Assembly (NCBI RefSeq): GCF_003002065.1
Contig: NZ_PVZG01000011.1
Coordinates: 62,001-126,000 of the forward strand
DNA: 64,000 nt
Direction of reading: 5' to 3'
Origin: Pseudosporangium ferrugineum
GTDB taxonomy: Bacteria; Actinomycetota; Actinomycetes; Mycobacteriales; Micromonosporaceae
Made by a program: the position numbers and the translations under genes. Position 1 is the stretch's first letter. Each line of letters opens with the position of its first letter. Below, piece after piece: positions 41,211-49,881 of this stretch. A model generated the notes under the pieces. It saw nothing but the letters and a program-made list of their open reading frames with translations. It was not told the origin of the DNA and did not search any database.

Positions 41211-44200
41211 TGGACCCGTCGAACGCCCCGGGGGGCGCGGCGAACTCGGGTCGGCACCGCGCACCGGACGGTGACGCGCAGACGGCGTTCATCCCCCGCA
41301 TCACCGACGTGTCGGCCGACGGCGTACCGGGCGGCCCGCTCGACCCGCAGCCCGCCCCCCTCACCCCTCCGTGGCCCGGATCTTCGGCACCAACCTCGGA
41401 AACCGACGTTCCCCCGCAGGCTGCTACAAATCAGACACTCCCGGCCCCCGACGGCATCGACCCGGAGGTGGCCCGCGCCGCCGCAGCGGCGCGAGCAGCG
41501 GCCCGCAAGGGCACCCCTCCCGTACGCCCGAGCGCCCCGGCCCCGGCACCCGTCCCGGGAGAATTCGACTTCTTCGCCCCACGAACAACCCCCGCCGCCA
41601 CCCCCGCCGGCCCGACGCCGCCAGGACCCGTCGGCGGTGCAGCTTCCGCGGGCGCGGCAGCCCCGGCCGGCGGATCGGGTGCCGGGGCCCCCGGACCGAT
41701 CAGCGGGGCCGCCCGCACGGCCACGGCCGGGCCGGTCAGCGGCATGAGCTCGGCCGGGCCGGGCGGCGACGCGAGCTCGGCCGGGACAGCTGGGCCCGTC
41801 AGTGGCATGGGCGCAGCGGGCACGGCTAGGTCGGTCAGCGGCATGAGTCCGGCCGGGATGGCTGGGCCGGTCAGCGGCGGGAGTGTCTCCGGGCCGGCTC
41901 GGCCGGTTCCGCACCCTGCGTCGCCGGCTCAGTTGCCCAGCGACGTAGCAGCGCAGGCCGCCGCCCATCTCCCCACCGCGGCGTATCCCGCCATGCCGCC
42001 ACGCCCCACGTCTCCACAAGCGCCCGTGCAACCCGCTGGGCCGCACGAGGCCGCACTGCGGCAGCCGGCCACGCCGCAGTCCGTCGCGCCGTCCTCCGCG
42101 AACGGCCCGCACGCCGCCGTGCCAAATGCCCCCGCAGCGCCCCGGTCGCCTGCCGCACCGCCTTTCGCCGCCACGCCACCGCCGCCTGCCGCACCGCCCT
42201 TCGCCGCACCGCCGGCTACCGCACCGCCCTTCGGCGCTGCGCCACCGTCGGTCGCCACACCACCCTTCGCCGCCACGCCACCGTCGGCTGCCGCACCACC
42301 CTCCGTCGCTGCGCCACCGCCGGTCGCCGCACCACCCTCCGTCGCTGCGCCACCGCCGGTCGCCGCACCACCCTTCGCCGCCACGCCACCGCCGGTCGCT
42401 GCGCCACCGGGTCCGGCGCCGTATGCCGCCGCGCCTCCGAGTGCCGCGCCGTATGCCGCCGGTCGGCCGTCGGCTGCTGGCATTCCGCCGCATGCCGTCG
42501 CGGCCGGGTCGGGTGTGGGCGGATCTCCGAGCGCCGGTCCGTCGGGGCGTCCCGCCGACCATGCCGGGCTCGCCGAGCCGACCGCGATCGTGCCGTCGCT
42601 GCGCGACGCCGCCCCGCAGCGGACGGCCGCCTGGCCCGGTGAGCACGCGGAGGCTCGTCCGCACGGCCACCCGGGGGCCGCCGCGGATGCTTGGCGTGAG
42701 CCCGGAGCCGACCGCACCGGAGCCTGGGCCGCTGCCGCGCCGGCCGGGCGGGCCGATCTGGCCGGGCGGGCCGATCTGGCCGGGCGGGCCGATCTGGCCG
42801 GGCGGGCCGATCTGGCAGGGGCCTGGAGTGGGCCCGCTGACACCTGGTCCGGTCCGGCCGACGGTTGGTCGGGGTCGCGGGAGAACAACGGCTGGGGCGA
42901 GGAGCACGCCTGGACCGGCGCCAGCGACACCGGCGCGTGGGCCGACCGCAGCCCCGCCCGATCCGCGCCGACCTCCGCACCGGCCGCCGGCCCGCGCCAA
43001 GAAGCCGACATGCGCCAGGAAGCTGGCCCGCGCCAGGAAACCGGCCTGCGCCAGGGGGCCGACCCTCGTCAAGGTCGCGAGTTCGGCGGCGACCTGCGCC
43101 AGGACGGCCTGCGGCGGCCCGATGAGGGTGAGTTGCTTCCGCACAGCGACCTTCGGCGGGGTGACGGCGATCTGCCCCCGCTCGCCGATCGGCGGGACGG
43201 AGCGCAGCGGCGGCGGGGGGCTGAGCGGCGCGGTGCGGAGCAGTTGCCCGTGGCTGCTCAGGCGGCGGGGCAGGATCCGTCCGCCACCGCGGTGATCCGG
43301 ACTGCTGATGCTCCTACCGGGCTGCTTCCCGCCGTACGGAAGAAGGATGATGCCAAGCCGGTGCGGCCCGCCGTGAAGGACAAGGGTGATGCCGTCGGGG
43401 CTGCTTCCGTGGCCGCGGCAGCGGCGGCGGCCCGGGACGGCGGTGGTGACGAGCCGGCGGAGGAGACGAAGCCGAAGCGCGGCGAGAAGGTTGTCAAGCT
43501 GCGCCCCGAGCAGACCGGCGAGGGCTACAAGAGCGTGTATTCGGAGCTGACCCGGCCGACTCTCGGTTCGCGGATCCGGACCGGGGTCCGGGTGTCCGGC
43601 GAGCTGATGATCACGTTCGGCCTGATCGTGCTGTTGTTCGCCGGGTACGAGGTGTTCGGCAACTCGGCGAAGGTGGAGGACGAGCAGGACACCCTGGCCA
43701 ACCAGCTGGACGAGCAGTGGAACGATCCGACGGTGGCGCCGAGTACGGGGCCGAGCAAGGCCGCGCCCGCCGCGCCGGGCAAGGATCTGGTGGGGCGGCT
43801 CTACATCCCGAAGCTGGGGATGAACTGGGTGGTGGTCGACGGCGTGGAGCCGCACGACATCCGGTACGCGCCCGGGCACTATCCGCAGTCGGCCAAGCCG
43901 GGCAAGATCGGTAACTTCTCCGTCGCCGGGCACCGCATCCGCAAGATCTTCTGGCGGCTGGACGAGTTGCACCCCGGCGATGTGATCGGGGTGGAGACGC
44001 GCAGCAACTGGTACGTCTACAAGGTCAGCAGCAGCGAGGTCGTGCGGCCCACCCAGATCGAGGTCGTGGCGCCCGTACCGGGTCAGCCGGGGAAGAAGCC
44101 GACGAAGGCGATGCTGACGCTGACGACGTGCAACCCGAAGTTCAACAACTATCAGCGGCTGATCGTGCACGCCGAGCTGGTGGAGACCGTCAAGCGGGAC

Positions 44201-44251
44201 CCGAAGCTGCCCGACGCCGGCCGGCCCGCGGACATCAAGAAGAAGGCGTAG
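41210..44251 (+). CDS. srtE: Class E sortase with very long disordered N-terminus
   Basis: 1013 residues. The last ~190 form a class E sortase: VGRLYIPKLGMNWVVVDGVE, APGHYPQSAKPG, catalytic His 908 in SVAGHR, catalytic Cys 974 in TLTTCNPKF, and Arg 983 in YQRLIVHA. One membrane helix lies near residue 795 (SGELMITFGLIVLLFAGYEV). The ~780 cytosolic residues before it are low complexity: Ala/Gly/Pro stretches, PPSVAAPPPVAAPP repeats, an exact RADLAG repeat (four units near 515-540) and RQEAGPRQETGLRQ repeats. Typical SrtE has a short N-terminus, so this is an extreme expansion. ATG 41210 or the adjacent GTG 41207 overlaps the upstream stop. It anchors LAxTG-type substrates to peptidoglycan. Confidence 0.88.
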   Translation: MDPSNAPGGAANSGRHRAPDGDAQTAFIPRITDVSADGVPGGPLDPQPAPLTPPWPGSSAPTSETDVPPQAATNQTLPAPDGIDPEVARAAAAARAAARKGTPPVRPSAPAPAPVPGEFDFFAPRTTPAATPAGPTPPGPVGGAASAGAAAPAGGSGAGAPGPISGAARTATAGPVSGMSSAGPGGDASSAGTAGPVSGMGAAGTARSVSGMSPAGMAGPVSGGSVSGPARPVPHPASPAQLPSDVAAQAAAHLPTAAYPAMPPRPTSPQAPVQPAGPHEAALRQPATPQSVAPSSANGPHAAVPNAPAAPRSPAAPPFAATPPPPAAPPFAAPPATAPPFGAAPPSVATPPFAATPPSAAAPPSVAAPPPVAAPPSVAAPPPVAAPPFAATPPPVAAPPGPAPYAAAPPSAAPYAAGRPSAAGIPPHAVAAGSGVGGSPSAGPSGRPADHAGLAEPTAIVPSLRDAAPQRTAAWPGEHAEARPHGHPGAAADAWREPGADRTGAWAAAAPAGRADLAGRADLAGRADLAGRADLAGAWSGPADTWSGPADGWSGSRENNGWGEEHAWTGASDTGAWADRSPARSAPTSAPAAGPRQEADMRQEAGPRQETGLRQGADPRQGREFGGDLRQDGLRRPDEGELLPHSDLRRGDGDLPPLADRRDGAQRRRGAERRGAEQLPVAAQAAGQDPSATAVIRTADAPTGLLPAVRKKDDAKPVRPAVKDKGDAVGAASVAAAAAAARDGGGDEPAEETKPKRGEKVVKLRPEQTGEGYKSVYSELTRPTLGSRIRTGVRVSGELMITFGLIVLLFAGYEVFGNSAKVEDEQDTLANQLDEQWNDPTVAPSTGPSKAAPAAPGKDLVGRLYIPKLGMNWVVVDGVEPHDIRYAPGHYPQSAKPGKIGNFSVAGHRIRKIFWRLDELHPGDVIGVETRSNWYVYKVSSSEVVRPTQIEVVAPVPGQPGKKPTKAMLTLTTCNPKFNNYQRLIVHAELVETVKRDPKLPDAGRPADIKKKA

Positions 44252-44260
44252 GAAAGTCCC

Positions 44261-44536
44261 GTGTACGCCTGGATCTGGCGCAAACTGCCCTTCGGCCTGT
44301 GGGGCAAGCTCACCGGCTCGCTCGTGCTGATCGCCACGGTCGGCGCGCTGCTCTGGTACGTCGTCTTCCCGTGGGCGACCCCGCTGCTGCCCTTCGACGA
44401 CGTGCAGGTCGGCACGGGCACCGAGCAGCAGGGCCCCGACTCGGTGGTGCCCGGCGACGAGAGTGTGCTGGGGCCCGACGAGATCCCGTACGACCAGCAC
44501 ACGAACGACCCCGACCCGTCCGCGAGCCCCAGGTGA
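44261..44536 (+). CDS. Small single-pass membrane protein between sortase and pabA
   Basis: 91 residues from GTG 44261, with GGAAAG before it. One helix (LTGSLVLIATVGALLWYVVF), then an acidic outer tail (DESVLGPDEIPYDQHTNDPD). It occupies the 9-bp-linked slot after the sortase gene and overlaps pabA by four bases, so it belongs to this operon. It resembles small actinobacterial membrane proteins near srtE and pknB; function unknown, perhaps an accessory to the sortase. Confidence 0.75.
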   Translation: MYAWIWRKLPFGLWGKLTGSLVLIATVGALLWYVVFPWATPLLPFDDVQVGTGTEQQGPDSVVPGDESVLGPDEIPYDQHTNDPDPSASPR

Positions 44537-45192
44537 CCGCCGTGCGCATCCTCGTGATCGACAACTACGACTCGTTCGTGTTCAACCTGGTCCAGTACCT
44601 CGGTCAGCTCGGCGCCGAGTGCGAAGTGCGGCGCAACGACGAAATCTCGGTCGCCGACGTCGGCGGCTTCGGCGCCGCGGGGGTCCTGCTCTCACCCGGA
44701 CCGGGTACGCCCGAACGCGCCGGCATCACGATGGACGTCATCCGCGCGTACGCGGGAAAGCTTCCCCTCTTCGGCGTCTGCCTGGGCCACCAGGCGATCG
44801 GTGCGGCGTTCGGCGCGACGGTGACCCGTGCCCCGGAGTTGCTGCACGGCAAGACGTCGTCGGTGCAGCACAAGGGCGAGGGCGTGCTGGCCGGCCTCCC
44901 CGACCCGTTCACGGCGACGCGCTACCACTCGCTGGCGGTCGTGCCGGACACCCTGCCCGACGAGCTCGAGGTGACCGGCTGGACCGGGTCCGGCGTGGTC
45001 ATGGCGATGCGGCACCGCACGCTGCCGATCGAGGGCGTCCAGTTCCACCCCGAGTCGGTGCTGACCGAGGGAGGCCACACCATGCTGGCGAACTGGCTGG
45101 CGGCGTGCGGGCTGCCGGAGGCCCGGGACCGCGCGCCGGAGCTGGCGGCCGAGGTCGAGACCCGCCGCCGCTCCGCGTTCGCCACCACGTAG
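44533..45192 (+). CDS. pabA: Glutamine amidotransferase, aminodeoxychorismate/anthranilate synthase component II
   Basis: 219 residues. ILVIDNYDSFVFNLVQYLGQ starts the class I amidotransferase domain; the nucleophile is in GVCLGHQAIG and the His/Glu pair in VQFHPES. It supplies ammonia from glutamine to PabB (folate) or TrpE (tryptophan). The GTG at 44533 overlaps the upstream stop (GTGA); a second GTG at 44542 is an alternative. Placed beside pknB as trpG/pabA is in mycobacteria. Confidence 0.93.
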   Translation: MTAVRILVIDNYDSFVFNLVQYLGQLGAECEVRRNDEISVADVGGFGAAGVLLSPGPGTPERAGITMDVIRAYAGKLPLFGVCLGHQAIGAAFGATVTRAPELLHGKTSSVQHKGEGVLAGLPDPFTATRYHSLAVVPDTLPDELEVTGWTGSGVVMAMRHRTLPIEGVQFHPESVLTEGGHTMLANWLAACGLPEARDRAPELAAEVETRRRSAFATT

Positions 45193-45210
45193 CGAGGGGC
45201 CCGGCTCCGG

Positions 45211-47028
45211 CTAGTTGTTGCGGCCGAGGATGCCGCCGACGCCGGTGCCACCGGTGCCGCCTTCACTGCCCGGCGGCGTCGTGGTGCCGCCCGGGTCGGG
45301 CGTACCCGAGCCGTCCGGGTCCGGCACCTCCGCCGCGATGACGGTCAGCGTGATCTTCGTCGAGGACGAACGCTGCTGCTTGGGGCCGGGGGTCTGCTCG
45401 ACGACCGTGCCGGGAACGCCGTCCTGGTTGGATTCTTCCCGCACGATGTTGGTGAAGCCGCGATCCTCCAGCCGGGCCTTGGCGACCTCGAAGGGCTGGC
45501 CCGTCACGTCCGGGATCTCGTGGAGGTTGCCGCGGGACACCTTCACGGTGATCGTCGTGCCGCGGTCGACCACCTTGCCCTCGTCCTCGACGGAGACCAC
45601 GTCGCCCTCGTCGGCGATGTTGTCCACCCGGTCGACGTTGATCTTCAAGCCCCGGGCGGCCAGCGCGTCCCTGGCCGCGTCCTCCGAGCCGCCGACCAAG
45701 CCGGTCGGCACGCGGGAGGTCTCCGGGCTCTGGCACATCACCAGGGTGATGGTGCGGTCGACCGGAACCGTCTCGTTCGGCTGGGGGCTCTGGCTCTTGA
45801 CCGTGTCCTTGCAGTCCTGGGTCTCCTCGGGCGTACCGAGCACGACCTTGGAGAAGCCGGCCGCGGTGAGCCTGTCCCGGGCGTCCTTCTCGGACAGGTT
45901 CGTGACCTTCGGCACGGCCGCCTGCTTGACCGGGTCGGGCGTGTCGTCCTTGTTGTTGGCCAGGGCGAGGCCGATGCCGAGGGCGATCACGGCGAGCACG
46001 CCGAGCGCCGCGAGGACGGCCATGACCCAGGAGGACGTCCTGCGCTCCTGCGGCGGCGGGCCGACCGGGCCCCGGGCCCCGGCGGGGATGGCGCGCGTGG
46101 TCGCGGTCGGCGCCTGGCGCATCGGGCCGCCGGTCATGGCCATGGTCTCGGCCTCGGTCATCACCGGGGTCGCCATGACGGGACGGCCGGAGACGGCGCG
46201 CAGGGCGTCCGCGCGCATCTCCTGCGCGCTCTGGTAGCGGTTGATCGGGTTCTTCGCCAGCGCCTTGAGGACGATCGCGTCGACGTCCGGCGGCACCTCG
46301 CGGACGATGTCGCTGGGCGCCTTCGGGTCCTCGCGGACGTGCTGGTACGCCACGCTCACCGGGCTGTCGCCGACGAAGGGCGGGTGTCCGACGAGGAGCT
46401 CGAAGAGCACGCAGCCGGCCGCGTACACGTCGGAGCGGGCGTCGACCGACTCGCCGCGGGCCTGCTCCGGGGAGAGGTACTGCGCCGTACCGATGACCGC
46501 ACTGGTCTGTGTCATCGTCGTCGCGCCACTGGCCAGGGCCCGGGCGATGCCGAAGTCCATGACCTTGACCTGCCCGTTCTGCGTGATCATCACGTTGCCG
46601 GGCTTGATGTCGCGGTGGATGATCCCGTGCCGGTGGCTGAACTCGAGGGCGGCGCAGATGTCGGCGATGATCTCGAGGGCCTTGCGGGTCTGTAGTCGCT
46701 GCTCGGCCGCGAGCACCTCCTTGAGCGTCCGGCCGTTCACGAACTCCATGACGATGAACGGCTGACGCTCACCGGTCGACGAGGTCTCCTCGCCGGTGTC
46801 GTAGACGGCAACGATCGCCGGGTGGTTCAGGGCCGCCGAGTTCTGCGCCTCGCGCCGGAACCGCTCCTGGAAGGTGGCGTCGCGGGCGAGATCCGACCGC
46901 AGCATCTTGATGGCCACGTCGCGGCCGAGCCGGAGGTCGCGACCCCGGTGCACCTCGGCCATGCCGCCGTATCCGAGCAGCTCGCCGACCTGATACCTGC
47001 CACCCAGCAGGCGGGCCTGCGCCGTCAT
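45211..47028 (-). CDS. pknB: Serine/threonine protein kinase PknB with three PASTA domains
   Basis: 605 residues. Kinase domain 10-275: P-loop LGYGGMAEVHRG, catalytic HRDIKPGNVM, DFGIARA, activation-loop TTMTQTSAVIGTAQYLSPEQ with the Thr pair that is autophosphorylated in mycobacteria. One membrane helix follows (MAVLAALGVLAVIALGIGLAL), then three PASTA repeats (VPKVTNLSEKDARDRLTAAG, VPTGLVGGSEDAARDALAARG, IPDVTGQPFEVAKARLEDRG) that bind muropeptides or lipid II, and a Pro/Gly/Thr-rich tail. ATG overlaps the pknA stop (ATGA). Mycobacterial PknB commonly has four PASTA repeats; three is the count here. Confidence 0.95.
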   Translation of the reverse strand: MTAQARLLGGRYQVGELLGYGGMAEVHRGRDLRLGRDVAIKMLRSDLARDATFQERFRREAQNSAALNHPAIVAVYDTGEETSSTGERQPFIVMEFVNGRTLKEVLAAEQRLQTRKALEIIADICAALEFSHRHGIIHRDIKPGNVMITQNGQVKVMDFGIARALASGATTMTQTSAVIGTAQYLSPEQARGESVDARSDVYAAGCVLFELLVGHPPFVGDSPVSVAYQHVREDPKAPSDIVREVPPDVDAIVLKALAKNPINRYQSAQEMRADALRAVSGRPVMATPVMTEAETMAMTGGPMRQAPTATTRAIPAGARGPVGPPPQERRTSSWVMAVLAALGVLAVIALGIGLALANNKDDTPDPVKQAAVPKVTNLSEKDARDRLTAAGFSKVVLGTPEETQDCKDTVKSQSPQPNETVPVDRTITLVMCQSPETSRVPTGLVGGSEDAARDALAARGLKINVDRVDNIADEGDVVSVEDEGKVVDRGTTITVKVSRGNLHEIPDVTGQPFEVAKARLEDRGFTNIVREESNQDGVPGTVVEQTPGPKQQRSSSTKITLTVIAAEVPDPDGSGTPDPGGTTTPPGSEGGTGGTGVGGILGRNN

Positions 47029-48377
47029 AACGTCTGTCGTCCTTCGGTCGCGGGGTTCGGGCTGTGCGGGGCGCCAGCCTGCTTCGTAAGACGGTACGAC
47101 GACGACGCCGTGTACGGTTCGGTCGCGCCCATGGCGGTGTTGCCCTCCTTGAGGAGGAACGAGATCACGCCGGCGCAGAGCAGGACGAGCAGCGCCAGCA
47201 CCACGGCCAGCACGATCAGGACCTGCCGCCCGCCCGAATTGTCGCTCTGCTTGCCGGGGGTCATCGCCGGGTGCTGCATCGGCGGGGCCGAGGGGTGCCG
47301 GTACGGCTGCTGCAGCGGCGGCACCGAGGCCGCGCCGCGCGCACCCTGGCCGCCGGACACGGGCCGGGGCACCGGCGGATACGGCGGCCGGGCCTGTCCG
47401 GCGTTCGGGTGCCCGGTGGGGCCGGACGTGGGCGCGCCGGAATGCGGCCGGTTGGCGACCGAGGGGCCGCCGGACTGCGGACGGTTCACGGCCGGTCCGC
47501 CGGACATCGGGCGTCCCTGCTGGCCGGCGCCGTTGACGGCCGGCTGATGCACCTGCGTGGTCAGCGACGACGCGGCCTGCCGCGCGACGGAGGCCATCGC
47601 GGACGCCGTGGGCCAGCGGGCGCCCGGGTCCTTGGCCATCGCCCGGTCGACGATCGCCCGGACCGCGGGCGGGATGTCGGCCGGCAGCGGGCGCGGCGAG
47701 TCGCGTACGTGCTTCATCGCGATCTCGATCGGCGTCGCACCGTCGAACGGCCGGTGCCCGGACAGGCACTGGTACGCGACCACGCCGAGCGCGTACACGT
47801 CGGAGGCGGCGGTGGCCACCGCCCCGGATGCCTGCTCGGGAGAGATGTAGGAGGCGGTGCCGAGGACCGAGCCGGCGACCGTGAGCTGGCCGACGAGCGC
47901 GGAACGGGCGATGCCGAAGTCGGTGAGGACCAGCGTGCCGTTCGGGCGTACGAGAAGGTTGCCCGGCTTGACGTCCCGGTGCACGATCCCGTTCGCGTGG
48001 GCGGCCTGCAACGCGTCCGCCGCCTGGGCCACGAGCGCCATGGTGCGCGCGGGGGTGAGGCGGCCGACCCGGCTGAGCGTGCGGGAGAGCGCGTCGCCCT
48101 CGACGTACTCCATCACCAGGAAGGCGAGCTGCTGGTCGCTGCCGTAGTCGTAGACGTCCACCACGCCGGGGTGGTTGATGGTCGCCATGGTCCGGGCCTC
48201 GCCGCGGAACCGCTCGGCGAACCCCGGCTCGTCCAGCAGGGCCGGCAACAGGATCTTGACCGCGACCGTACGGCCGAGCACCTCGTCGGTGCCGCGCCAC
48301 ACGTCGCCCATGCCGCCGCCGGCGATGCGCTCGTCCAGGCGGTACCGGCCACCGAGGGTCACCCCAGGGCTGATCAT
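47025..48377 (-). CDS. pknA: Serine/threonine protein kinase PknA
   Basis: 450 residues. Kinase domain 1-270: P-loop IAGGGMGDVWRG, HRDVKPGNLLV, DFGIARS, TASYISPEQ and SDVYALGVVAYQCL. A Pro/Gly/Gln-rich linker of about 100 residues and one membrane helix (RQVLIVLAVVLALLVLLCAG) follow, with a short outer tail and no PASTA repeats. PknA phosphorylates division and elongation proteins and activates PknB in related bacteria. ATG at 48377 lies 1 bp after the pbpA stop; the stop overlaps the pknB start. Confidence 0.94.
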   Translation of the reverse strand: MISPGVTLGGRYRLDERIAGGGMGDVWRGTDEVLGRTVAVKILLPALLDEPGFAERFRGEARTMATINHPGVVDVYDYGSDQQLAFLVMEYVEGDALSRTLSRVGRLTPARTMALVAQAADALQAAHANGIVHRDVKPGNLLVRPNGTLVLTDFGIARSALVGQLTVAGSVLGTASYISPEQASGAVATAASDVYALGVVAYQCLSGHRPFDGATPIEIAMKHVRDSPRPLPADIPPAVRAIVDRAMAKDPGARWPTASAMASVARQAASSLTTQVHQPAVNGAGQQGRPMSGGPAVNRPQSGGPSVANRPHSGAPTSGPTGHPNAGQARPPYPPVPRPVSGGQGARGAASVPPLQQPYRHPSAPPMQHPAMTPGKQSDNSGGRQVLIVLAVVLALLVLLCAGVISFLLKEGNTAMGATEPYTASSSYRLTKQAGAPHSPNPATEGRQTL

Positions 48378-48378
48378 G

Positions 48379-49881
48379 TCAGTCCCCTCCCCCGCCGGCC
48401 GCGGCCTTCATGATCTTCCCGGCGATGCGGGCGGCTTCGGCGCTCGCGTGACCGCCGGACACGTTCTCCAGCATGACGCAGACCGCCGAGACGGGCTGTC
48501 CCTTGTCGTTGAACGCGAAGCCGACGAACCAGCCGTGCGGGTCGGCGCCCTCGGCGTTCTGCGCGGTGCCGGTCTTGCCGCCGACCTCGTACCCGTCGAT
48601 CTGCGCCCGCTTGCCGGTGCCGTTCTCGACGACGCTGACCATCATCTCCTTGAGATCACCGGCCACCTTGCTGTCGATCGGCGTCCGCAGGGTCGTCGGG
48701 TCGGCGTTGTAGATCGGCCGGCGGTCCGGGCTGAGCTCCTGCTGCACCAGGTACGGGCGCATCTGACGGCCGCCGTTGGCGACGGTCGCGGCCATCAGCG
48801 CGCCCTGCACGGTGGTCATCCGGACTTCCCTCTGCCCGATCGACGACTGGGCGAGGGCGGCCTGGTCGATGCTGCCGTCCGCGTTCTGCATGGCGCCGGT
48901 GCGGCTCGCGGTGACCGGCAGGCCGCCGTCGCGGAGGCTGCCGATGGTGAGGTCCTCCTGCTCGAAGCCCCAGGCCTGGGCCTCCTTCTTGACCTTGTCG
49001 CCGCCCAGCTCGACGCCGAGGCGCGCGAAGCCGGTGTTGCAGCTGTCGGTCAGCGCCTCCTTGAGCGTCACCTTGCTCGACGGGCAGGTCTCCGCCTCGG
49101 CGTTGCGGATCGGGGCGCCGGAGCCCGGCGCGATGTACTCCGGGCCGGCCTGGATCTCGCTGCTCTGCGTGTAGCCGTTCTTCAGCGCCGCCGCCGCGAT
49201 GATGACCTTCATCGTCGAGCCGGGCGGGTAGTTCTCGGACGTCGCCCGGTTGAGCAGCGGCTTGTCCTTGTCCTCGTTGAGCTTCTTGTACGCCGCCCCC
49301 GACACCTTGTCGTCGTGGCTGGCCAGCGGGTTCGGGTCGTAGCTGGGCATGGTCACCAGCGCCTGGATCGCACCCGTACGCGGGTCGATCGCGACCGCGG
49401 AACCCTTCTTCGCGCCGCGCTCGTTGTTCGTCAGCTGCTTCCAGGCGACTTCCTGCGCCTTCGGCTTGATCGAGAGCACGACGTTGCCGCCGGCCGGCTC
49501 CTCGCCGGTGAACATGGCGCTGATCCGGTCGGCGAAGAGCTTGTCGCTGGCGCCGGAGAGGAACTCGTCCTCGCTGCGCTCGATGCCGACCTCGGCGCCG
49601 CCTACCGGCTTGTAGCCGACGATCGGGGCGTACACCTGCTTCTCCGGGTAGACGCGGAGGAACTTGAGCTCGCCGTCGGTGGCCTTGCTCTCCGCCAGGG
49701 CCTGCCCACCGGCCTCGATGACGCCGCGGGGGATCTCGTACTCGGCGACCCGGACCCGGCCGTTGCGGTCGGTCGTGCGGTATTCGTCGCCCTTGTACGC
49801 CTGAACCCAGTTGAGGTTGGCGAAGAGCAGCCCGAACAGGACGAGGATGACCACGCCGGCCTTGCGCAGGGGAGCGTTCAC
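48379..49881 (-). CDS. pbpA: Class B penicillin-binding protein PbpA
   Basis: 500 residues. One N-terminal helix (RKAGVVILVLFGLLFANLNW), then a dimerisation domain (YEIPRGVIEAGGQALA) and the transpeptidase domain: active Ser in PPGSTMKV (SxxK), SCN in TDSCNTG, KTG in GGKTGTAQ. It cross-links peptidoglycan and works with the RodA/FtsW glycosyltransferase coded just upstream. The GTG at 49881 overlaps the rodA stop (GTGA), a 4-bp overlap that fits tight coupling of the pair. Confidence 0.94.
   Translation of the reverse strand: MNAPLRKAGVVILVLFGLLFANLNWVQAYKGDEYRTTDRNGRVRVAEYEIPRGVIEAGGQALAESKATDGELKFLRVYPEKQVYAPIVGYKPVGGAEVGIERSEDEFLSGASDKLFADRISAMFTGEEPAGGNVVLSIKPKAQEVAWKQLTNNERGAKKGSAVAIDPRTGAIQALVTMPSYDPNPLASHDDKVSGAAYKKLNEDKDKPLLNRATSENYPPGSTMKVIIAAAALKNGYTQSSEIQAGPEYIAPGSGAPIRNAEAETCPSSKVTLKEALTDSCNTGFARLGVELGGDKVKKEAQAWGFEQEDLTIGSLRDGGLPVTASRTGAMQNADGSIDQAALAQSSIGQREVRMTTVQGALMAATVANGGRQMRPYLVQQELSPDRRPIYNADPTTLRTPIDSKVAGDLKEMMVSVVENGTGKRAQIDGYEVGGKTGTAQNAEGADPHGWFVGFAFNDKGQPVSAVCVMLENVSGGHASAEAARIAGKIMKAAAGGGGD

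Noticed and set aside
41126..44500. Minus-strand frame of 1124 codons opposite the sortase gene
   Set aside because: A mirror frame caused by very high GC3. It has no family features, runs over several plus-strand genes, and the plus-strand frame carries the sortase catalytic motifs.
45211..48300. Single long kinase-like frame joining pknB with upstream DNA
   Set aside because: The upstream half reads pknA in the wrong phase; pknB really starts at 47028 with an ATGA overlap on the pknA stop.
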